5,089 bases of DNA from Nonlabens sp. (GTDB taxonomy: Bacteria > Bacteroidota > Bacteroidia > Flavobacteriales > Flavobacteriaceae). The stretch covers positions 1-5,089 of the forward strand of contig JALZUY010000237.1 in assembly GCA_023301395.1 (NCBI GenBank), written 5' to 3'. Positions 1 through 5,089 of this stretch are shown piece by piece. The position numbers and the translations under genes were made by a program. A model generated the notes under the pieces. The model did not search any database and was not told where the DNA came from. It was given only the letters and a program-made list of their open reading frames with translations. The number at the start of each line of letters is the position of its first letter. The first letter of the stretch is position 1.

Positions 1-1
1 T

Positions 2-829
2 AATTGGGAAAGCATGCATTACTCGCCACAAGAGATGACAGACTTTGTCCAGCACCATCTAGGTCCTAAGTTAGAAAAAGATGGTTACGGCGATAAAATC
101 ATTCTAGGTTACGACCAGAATAGAGCAGGAATCAAAGAATGGGTAGATGTTATGTATAAAGATGAGGCATCTTCAAAATACTATGACGGTACCGCCATTC
201 ACTGGTATGAAAGTACCTATGACTATTTCCCAGAAGATTTACAATATGCTCACAACAAAGCACCAGATAAATACCTTATAGAGACTGAAGGTTGTGTAGA
301 TTCACAAGTCCCAGAATGGAAAAATGATAAATGGTACTGGTCTAAAGAGTCTACAGATTGGGGCTGGGATTGGGCTAGTGAAAAAGACAAGCATCTGCAC
401 CCTAAATATGCTCCGGTAAACCGTTATGCGCGTGATATCATAGGCTGTCTCAATAATTGGGTAGATGGTTGGGTAGATTGGAATATGGTGCTAGATCGAC
501 AAGGTGGACCTAACTGGTTCAAGAACTGGTGTGTTGCACCAGTAATCGTAGATCCCGATAATGATGAGGTTTATTTCACACCATTGTATTACACTATGGC
601 ACACTTCAGTAAATATATAAGACCTGGTGCTCAGATTATAGATGTTCAAAATCAAGATAAAGACTTGATGGTTACTGCTGCACAAAATCCAGATGGGACA
701 ATTGCTTTTGTTATTTTCAATGAAGGAATGGAAGATAAGAATTATGAATTACGCTTTCGCGAAAGCGTGATCAATATTAATCTAAGTGCTCAAGCACTAC
801 AAACCGTAATTATACCAACTCAAAACTAA
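2..829 (+). CDS. GH30 family beta-glucosidase (glucosylceramidase-like), C-terminal part, 5' truncated by the window
   Basis: The reading frame is open to the left edge, so the visible 275 residues are the C-terminal part of a protein whose family is usually about 480-500 residues. The visible segment aligns well by eye with human glucocerebrosidase: AIHWY; ETEGCV, equivalent to ASEACV with the nucleophile Glu (codon 287-289); GWVDWN; GGPNW; and MAHFSKYI near the end of the barrel. The last 60 or so residues form the C-terminal beta-sandwich (PDGTIAFVIFNEG, ending ALQTVII). The acid/base Glu of the Asn-Glu-Pro motif would lie about 15-20 residues before the left edge. In marine Flavobacteriia, GH30 enzymes next to GH17 genes remove beta-1,6-linked glucose side chains from laminarin. 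That role is inferred here from context, and another beta-glucoside substrate is possible. Export cannot be judged because the N-terminus is missing. It is the first visible gene of a tight operon, four bases before the transporter start. An 18-bp palindrome at 751-768 encodes an RFRES segment in the sandwich domain. Confidence 0.93.
   Translation, partial: NWESMHYSPQEMTDFVQHHLGPKLEKDGYGDKIILGYDQNRAGIKEWVDVMYKDEASSKYYDGTAIHWYESTYDYFPEDLQYAHNKAPDKYLIETEGCVDSQVPEWKNDKWYWSKESTDWGWDWASEKDKHLHPKYAPVNRYARDIIGCLNNWVDGWVDWNMVLDRQGGPNWFKNWCVAPVIVDPDNDEVYFTPLYYTMAHFSKYIRPGAQIIDVQNQDKDLMVTAAQNPDGTIAFVIFNEGMEDKNYELRFRESVININLSAQALQTVIIPTQN
751..768. repeat. 18-bp perfect palindrome inside the GH30 gene
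   Basis: ACGCTTTCGCGAAAGCGT equals its own reverse complement, with its centre between 759 and 760. Allowing one mismatched pair (T750/G769), the symmetry extends to 748-771. It is markedly GC-richer than the surrounding coding DNA and contributes the residues RFRESV to the C-terminal beta-sandwich of the enzyme. I recall closely similar CGCTTTCGCGAAAGCG elements being scattered through genomes of marine Flavobacteriaceae, but this cannot be verified here and no second full copy lies in the window. It may be a dispersed repeat unit, a protein-binding site, or chance. Confidence 0.7.
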
Positions 830-833
830 ATTT

Positions 834-3170
834 ATGTCTTCTACAAACAAAGTTCATTTTGGTCAGAAAGTAGCCTTCGGTTTAGGTATGCTGGCAAATC
901 AAATGTTTCCTGCTGCGTTAGGAATTTTTATGGTAGTTCTAGTACAGAATTTAGGTTTTCCAACATGGATGTGGGGAATTTTATTTTTCTTACCACGAGT
1001 ATTTGATTCTATTACTGATCCAGTAATGGGTTTTATTTCAGATAATACACGTTCTGTTTGGGGAAGACGTCGCCAGTATGTTTTATTAGGTGCTGTTATT
1101 ATGGGGTTTTCTTTTTGCTTTATGTGGCAACTTTATGAGGTAGATACTTTGAGTTATAATTTTGTTTATTTCTTGTTATGGTCATTAGCCTTTTATCTAG
1201 GACTTACCATTTTTAGTGTTCCATACGTAGCTATGGGTTATGAGATGAGTGAAGATTTTCATGAGCGTACTAATATTATGGCAGTTGCTCAATGGATAGG
1301 TCAATGGGCTTGGGTAATTGCGCCATGGTTTTGGGTGATTATGTATGATCCAGAATGGTTTGAAAATGGAGCGGTAGCAACTCGTACTATTGCGATTTGG
1401 GTAGGAGTTATTTGTGCCGTACTAGCAATGGTGCCTGCATTTTTTATAAAAAGTAAATCTACTAAAGATGATGAGAGTTTAACACCATTAACTATCAAAA
1501 CAATAGGTGGTAGTTTAAAACAAATCCTTGATAATTTTAAAGAGGCTTTTAAAATTAATGATTTTAAAAAGTTGTGTTATTCGACTTTTTTAATTTTCAA
1601 TGCTTTTAACACAGTAGCTGGTTTTTCCTTTTTTATAGTAGTTTATTATCTGTTTGCTGGAGATGCTGGTGCGGCTGGAATATGGCCTACTTTGTTAGGT
1701 AGTATAGGTGCCTTAGTTACTACTTTTTTAGTGATTCCTGTGGTAGCAAGAATGTCTAAGACCTTAGGTAAAAAGAAAGCGTTTTTATGGTCTCAAGGAA
1801 TTTCAATTATTGGTTATATCATGTTATGGTTTTTATTCATACCAGATAAACCATATATGTTTCTTTTTGCATTGCCGTTTTTCTCTTTTGGAATAGGAAG
1901 TCTATTTACATTAATGATGTCCATGACATCAGACGTTATTGATATTGATGAATTGAATACAGGAAAACGTAGAGAAGGTGTTTTTGGAGCCATTTATTGG
2001 TGGATGGTGAAGTTCGGTTTTGCAATCGCTGGTCTTTTAACTGGGGCTATTATGACTCTAGTTGGTTTTGTGCCTGATGCAGTAAATACAGAAGCGTCTG
2101 TAACAGGAATTAGAATATTCTATTCGGGTCTTCCTATTGTAGGAACTCTTGCTGCAATGTGGATCATGCGTAATTATAGTCTTACCGAAGAAAAAGCAGT
2201 GGAGATAAGTGCACAACTAGCCCAAAGAAAAAAGCCTATAGAAAAGCCCGTAAGTTCTTCATTCTATGCATTAAATAAATTACAAACATTAGGTAACCTA
2301 GATGGAAAAGGAACTTACCCTACTGACCTGAGTTCTAATGTAACACAATTAGAATTAGATGCCCATTTTAAAGTAAGTTTAAATGCTGGCTTACACGGTA
2401 TATGCTTCAGTCCATATCGAGAAGGTCAGAATGTAGGTAACAAATTAAGTGCTACGCAAATTGATGAAAGAATGGCTGTAATCGCGCCATTTACTACATG
2501 GGTACGTTCCTTTTCCTGTACAAGTGGTAATGAATTTATACCGCTATCTGCAAGATCTAAAGGTTTGAAAACTGTCGTAGGAGCATGGATAAGTGATAAT
2601 AGAGCACAGAATGAATTAGAAATTCAAGGGCTTATTGAACAGGCTAGAAAAGGAATGGTAGATATTGCAGTTGTTGGTAATGAAGTGCTTTTAAGAGAAG
2701 AACTTTCGCTTGAAGAATTATTAGAATATATAAGACGAATTAAAGAAGCCTTACCAGAAATTCAAATAGGTTATGTAGATGCCTATTATCAATTTGTAGA
2801 GAATCCTAAACTTGTAGAAGCTTGTGATGTCATTTTAGCAAATTGTTATCCATTTTGGGAAGGTTGTTCTGTGGATAACTCAACCGCTTATCTTAATGAG
2901 ATGCATAAGATGGTTGTTAAAGCAGCTCAAGGTAAACCTGTAATTATTGCAGAAACTGGATGGCCTAATGAAGGAACAGAGAATCAAAATGCTGTACCAT
3001 CTAAGGTTAATGCGATGAAGTATTTTGTAAACGTCGCAAACTGGGCTAAGGATAAAGGTGTAAATACTTTTTACTTTTCATCATTTGATGAGTCATGGAA
3101 AATACATCAAGAAGGTGATGTAGGTGCGCGCTGGGGAATATGGGATAAAAATGAAAACTTAAAGTACTAA
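834..3170 (+). CDS. GPH-family (MFS) sugar:cation symporter fused to a C-terminal GH17 beta-1,3-glucanase domain
   Basis: A 778-residue two-part protein. Residues 1-450 form a whole GPH transporter with about twelve hydrophobic helices (roughly 13-38, 42-62, 81-102, 107-134, 150-170, 182-205, 248-276, 281-305, 315-336, 341-363, 384-412, 426-446). The signature after helix 2 (SDNTRSVWGRRR, 69-80) is typical of the family. Asp58, Asp62 and Lys393 match MelB Asp55, Asp59 and Lys377 of the cation/sugar pathway, whereas MelB Asp19 and Asp124 correspond to Asn22 and Ser128, so the sugar should differ from melibiose. After a charged tail and linker (447-510), residues 511-778 form a GH17 barrel with acid/base Glu617 (VGNEVL) and nucleophile Glu707 (AETGWP). 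With twelve helices the C-terminus is cytoplasmic, so the enzyme would act on incoming oligosaccharides. Codons 457-546 contain no ATG, GTG or TTG, so separate translation of the GH17 part is unlikely. The start follows the GH30 stop by four bases. Confidence 0.93.
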   Translation: MSSTNKVHFGQKVAFGLGMLANQMFPAALGIFMVVLVQNLGFPTWMWGILFFLPRVFDSITDPVMGFISDNTRSVWGRRRQYVLLGAVIMGFSFCFMWQLYEVDTLSYNFVYFLLWSLAFYLGLTIFSVPYVAMGYEMSEDFHERTNIMAVAQWIGQWAWVIAPWFWVIMYDPEWFENGAVATRTIAIWVGVICAVLAMVPAFFIKSKSTKDDESLTPLTIKTIGGSLKQILDNFKEAFKINDFKKLCYSTFLIFNAFNTVAGFSFFIVVYYLFAGDAGAAGIWPTLLGSIGALVTTFLVIPVVARMSKTLGKKKAFLWSQGISIIGYIMLWFLFIPDKPYMFLFALPFFSFGIGSLFTLMMSMTSDVIDIDELNTGKRREGVFGAIYWWMVKFGFAIAGLLTGAIMTLVGFVPDAVNTEASVTGIRIFYSGLPIVGTLAAMWIMRNYSLTEEKAVEISAQLAQRKKPIEKPVSSSFYALNKLQTLGNLDGKGTYPTDLSSNVTQLELDAHFKVSLNAGLHGICFSPYREGQNVGNKLSATQIDERMAVIAPFTTWVRSFSCTSGNEFIPLSARSKGLKTVVGAWISDNRAQNELEIQGLIEQARKGMVDIAVVGNEVLLREELSLEELLEYIRRIKEALPEIQIGYVDAYYQFVENPKLVEACDVILANCYPFWEGCSVDNSTAYLNEMHKMVVKAAQGKPVIIAETGWPNEGTENQNAVPSKVNAMKYFVNVANWAKDKGVNTFYFSSFDESWKIHQEGDVGARWGIWDKNENLKY

Positions 3171-3172
3171 TA

Positions 3173-4087
3173 ATGTCATTTAGAAAAGATCATTTTTTTA
3201 AAGAAAACGGAGCACACAACATTAAAAGTAGTGGTGTTAAGCAGTCTGATTATTCAGAAGCTGAATTAAAACAATTATGGAGTAATACTCTTAATAAGGG
3301 TATGCACGGTATCTGTTTTAGTATGTATGAAGACGGGCAAGAGCCTGGAGATCATATTACGATGGAACAAGTAGAAAGGCGTATAGAAATTATAAAACCC
3401 TATACTAAATGGGTGCGTTCTTTTTCTTGTATCGAAGGAAATGAAAATGTACCTATAATGGCGCATAAACATGGTATAAAGACTATGGTAGGAGCTTGGT
3501 TAAGCGATGATCTAGAAAAGAATGAAGAAGAGGTTACTGCCTTAATTGATTTAGCAAAACAAGGAGTTGTGGATATTGCAGCAGTAGGAAATGAAGTGCT
3601 CTATCGCAATGACCTTACACTAGAACAACTTCTAGACTATATAAAAAGAGTAAAAGCCGCTATTCCCCATATTGCGGTAGGTTATGTAGACGCATATTAT
3701 GAATTCTCAGTACATCCAGAATTAGTTGAAATCTCAGATGTGATTCTTGCAAACTGCTATCCATACTGGGAAGGAACTCCTGTAGAATTTTCTAATAGTC
3801 ACATGCAATCTATGTTTATGCAAGCTTCAAATACAGCAGCATTGAGCGGTAAAAAAGTAATCATTACAGAAACTGGCTGGCCTAGTCAAGGTGAAAGCTT
3901 AAAAGGTGCTGAAGCGTCTGCGGGAAATGCGATGAAATACTTTATAGACACACAACAATGGTCAGATAAAAATGATATTGAGATTTTCTATTTCTCATCA
4001 TTTGATGAGTCTTGGAAAAAAGGTGATGAAGGTGAAGTAGGAGCTTACTGGGGACTTTGGGATAAGGTTGAAAAACTCAAGTTTTAA
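3173..4087 (+). CDS. GH17 family beta-1,3-glucanase, stand-alone, no signal peptide
   Basis: A 304-residue protein that is almost entirely one GH17 barrel. Conserved blocks are HGICFS (45-50), WVRSFSC (80-86), GAWLSD (107-112), VGNEVL with acid/base Glu141 (138-143), GYVDAYY (170-176), ILANCYPYWEG (191-201), ITETGWP with nucleophile Glu233 (231-237) and FYFSSFDESWK (272-282). It resembles the GH17 domain fused to the preceding transporter: residues 45-201 align without gaps to fusion residues 521-677, with about 90 of 157 identical by hand count. The N-terminus (MSFRKDHFFKENG) is charged and has no hydrophobic stretch or lipobox, so a cytoplasmic location is predicted. The start lies two bases after the preceding stop, pointing to co-translation in one operon, and a terminator follows about 90 bases after its stop. 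Likely activity is hydrolysis of linear beta-1,3-glucan oligosaccharides. Transglycosylation, known for some bacterial GH17 enzymes, cannot be excluded. Confidence 0.94.
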   Translation: MSFRKDHFFKENGAHNIKSSGVKQSDYSEAELKQLWSNTLNKGMHGICFSMYEDGQEPGDHITMEQVERRIEIIKPYTKWVRSFSCIEGNENVPIMAHKHGIKTMVGAWLSDDLEKNEEEVTALIDLAKQGVVDIAAVGNEVLYRNDLTLEQLLDYIKRVKAAIPHIAVGYVDAYYEFSVHPELVEISDVILANCYPYWEGTPVEFSNSHMQSMFMQASNTAALSGKKVIITETGWPSQGESLKGAEASAGNAMKYFIDTQQWSDKNDIEIFYFSSFDESWKKGDEGEVGAYWGLWDKVEKLKF

Positions 4088-4124
4088 TTGTAACACATTT
4101 GTATTTACAGAAAGTTTGAGATAA

Positions 4125-4149
4125 ATTAATCAAAGGAAAGTTGATTAAT
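4125..4149. repeat. 9-bp inverted repeat downstream of the GH17 gene
   Basis: ATTAATCAA at 4125-4133 is exactly complementary in inverted orientation to TTGATTAAT at 4141-4149, with a 7-base spacer (AGGAAAG). It starts 37 bases after the GH17 stop and ends 28 bases before the terminator stem. No T-tract follows, so it is not a terminator by itself. It could be an mRNA-stabilising hairpin or a binding site for a dimeric regulator. The stem is AT-rich and weak as RNA. Confidence 0.5.
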
Positions 4150-4177
4150 AGACTTGACATTCCTTTTAAGGACATAG

Positions 4178-4213
4178 AGCCCATTTCTGTAATTTAGAAA
4201 TGGGCTTTCTTTT
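4178..4213 (+). terminator. Rho-independent terminator closing the GH30/symporter-GH17/GH17 operon
   Basis: An 11-bp perfect stem (AGCCCATTTCT at 4178-4188 pairing with AGAAATGGGCT at 4196-4206) encloses a 7-base loop (GTAATTT). It is followed by a T-rich run (TTTCTTTT, 4206-4213). It lies about 90 bases after the last GH17 stop and about 90 bases before the next start, which separates the glucan operon from the lipoprotein gene. Confidence 0.9.
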
Positions 4214-4300
4214 GTTAAAATGACATACTTCATTTTGATAATTATTATATTTACTTTCTTGTGGTTTTAGTCTGATTATGATAAAAATAGAATTCAAAAA

Positions 4301-5089
4301 ATGAAAAAAAATAGTATTAAACTTATAGTCTTTTTAATAGTATCTTCAATTATAACCAGTTGTTCTAATGAGCCTATTAGAGGCCTTTACCCTCAAGAAT
4401 TAGTCAGTGGATTTAATTTATTACCTGTGGAACAAACAGGAATAGAATTCAGTAATACAATTGTAGAGTCTACTTATTTCAATCACTACTATTACAGCCA
4501 GCTATATGTGGGATCTGGAGTGGCTATAGGTGATTTAAATAATGATGGATTACCAGATGTGTTTTTTGGTGGTAACCAAGTATCAGATAGGCTTTACCTA
4601 AATAAAGGCAATTTAAAGTTTGAAGATATTTCAAAAACTTCAAAGATTGATCAAAAGCCTGGTTGGACTTGGGGCGTTACTATGGTTGATATTAATGCAG
4701 ATGGATACTTAGATATTTACGTGAGTAGAAATGGAAACTCCTTAAAAATCGAGGATAGAAAAAATCAATTATTCATAAATAATCAAGACTTAACTTTTAC
4801 AGAACAAGCAGCTGCCTATGGTCTTGCAGATGCTGGTTTTTCCACACAAGCCGTTTTCTTTGATATGGATAATGATGGTGATTTAGATATGTATCAAGTA
4901 AATCAATTACCAGATAAAAAGGTGCTGTTGATTAATAATGTACCTAGAGAGCAAGGTGTATATTTTAGAGATAAACTCTATAGAAATGATTATGGGAAAT
5001 TCAGAGACGTATCTGCTGAGGTAGGGATTTCTAGAAATGTATCCTATGGCTTGAGTGTTAATGCGTCTGATTTTAATAATGATGGCTGG
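4301..5089 (+). CDS. FG-GAP/VCBS-repeat lipoprotein, N-terminal part, 3' truncated by the window
   Basis: An open frame of 263 codons runs from ATG at 4301 off the right edge without a stop. The start is set by an in-frame stop at 4268-4270 and an A-rich stretch just before the ATG; no other in-frame ATG occurs until Met128. Residues 1-21 form a lipoprotein signal peptide: MKKNSIK, a hydrophobic core, then the lipobox Ile-Thr-Ser-Cys with Cys21 as lipidation site. The mature part carries regularly spaced calcium-binding FG-GAP/VCBS loops: DLNNDGLPD (78-86), DINADGYLD (130-138), DMDNDGDLD (188-196) and DFNNDGW (257-263, cut). Motifs such as RLYLNKGNLKFEDIS and KLYRNDYGKFRDVS link the blades, suggesting a beta-propeller fold like integrin alpha chains and CRTAC1. 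Such Bacteroidota proteins are often about 1,100 residues long and end in a UnbV/ASPIC domain; that part is not visible. Proteins of this type are common in marine flavobacterial polysaccharide loci, with no established function that I can assign. It sits behind the operon terminator, so it is probably transcribed separately. Confidence 0.9.
   Translation, partial: MKKNSIKLIVFLIVSSIITSCSNEPIRGLYPQELVSGFNLLPVEQTGIEFSNTIVESTYFNHYYYSQLYVGSGVAIGDLNNDGLPDVFFGGNQVSDRLYLNKGNLKFEDISKTSKIDQKPGWTWGVTMVDINADGYLDIYVSRNGNSLKIEDRKNQLFINNQDLTFTEQAAAYGLADAGFSTQAVFFDMDNDGDLDMYQVNQLPDKKVLLINNVPREQGVYFRDKLYRNDYGKFRDVSAEVGISRNVSYGLSVNASDFNNDGW

Noticed and set aside
491..685. Minus-strand open frame of 64 codons inside the GH30 gene
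   Set aside because: It lies antisense to a clearly conserved part of GH30 and its peptide shows no recognisable domain; a shadow frame.
1301..1498. Minus-strand open frame of 65 codons inside the symporter region
   Set aside because: Antisense to conserved transmembrane coding sequence, with no family resemblance.
1774..1787. Possible second copies of the GH30 palindrome (AAAGAAAGCG near 1774 and CTTTCGCT near 2703)
   Set aside because: Each matches only part of one arm and has no symmetry, so they are not repeat copies.
3275..3472. Minus-strand open frame of 65 codons inside the free GH17 gene
   Set aside because: Antisense to the GH17 barrel start, with no recognisable motif.
4154..4159. 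TTGACA hexamer resembling a sigma-70 -35 box
   Set aside because: There is no matching -10 element at proper spacing, it lies upstream of the terminator, and Bacteroidota use a different consensus (TTG with TAnnTTTG).
4220..4270. Small + strand frame for a 16-residue hydrophobic peptide (MTYFILIIIIFTFLWF)
   Set aside because: It directly follows the terminator in very AT-rich DNA, where short Ile/Phe-rich frames arise by chance. No ribosome-binding or promoter signal supports it; conservation in relatives would be needed to revive it.
4207..4300. Promoter for the FG-GAP lipoprotein gene
   Set aside because: A promoter is expected here, but the best TAnnTTTG-like site (TCATTTTG, 4230-4237) has a mismatch and its nearest upstream TTG is too close, so no site is called.

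Overview
The window looks like part of a beta-glucan (probably laminarin) utilisation locus from a marine Flavobacteriaceae-type Bacteroidota. The DNA is AT-rich. The genes follow one another on the + strand, separated by only a few bases and without Shine-Dalgarno sequences. The enzyme families (GH30, GH17), a GPH-type sugar symporter and an FG-GAP/VCBS lipoprotein fit that group. The genus cannot be fixed from the sequence, and no SusC/SusD pair lies inside the window.

Layout: (1) Bases 2-829 hold the 3' half of a GH30 glucosidase gene of the glucosylceramidase/beta-1,6-glucosidase type. It carries the nucleophile Glu, while the acid/base region lies just off the left edge. An 18-bp perfect palindrome is embedded near its 3' end. 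(2) Four bases later, 834-3170 encodes a 778-residue fusion of a complete 12-helix GPH/MFS sugar:cation symporter and a complete GH17 beta-1,3-glucanase domain at the cytoplasmic C-terminus. (3) Two bases later, 3173-4087 encodes a stand-alone GH17 enzyme without a signal peptide, closely related to the fused domain. (4) Bases 4088-4300 are non-coding and contain a 9-bp inverted repeat and a strong intrinsic terminator (4178-4213) that closes the operon. (5) From 4301 to the right edge runs the start of a separate gene for a large surface or periplasmic lipoprotein with FG-GAP/VCBS calcium-binding repeats.

Proposed working model (inference): GH30 trims beta-1,6 branches from laminarin-type glucan. 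The resulting linear beta-1,3 oligosaccharides cross the inner membrane through the GPH symporter and are cut in the cytoplasm by the GH17 domain tethered to that transporter and by the free GH17 paralogue. The transporter-hydrolase fusion is the most striking element: both catalytic glutamates and the cation-site residues are retained, and no alternative start codon could release the GH17 domain as a separate protein.
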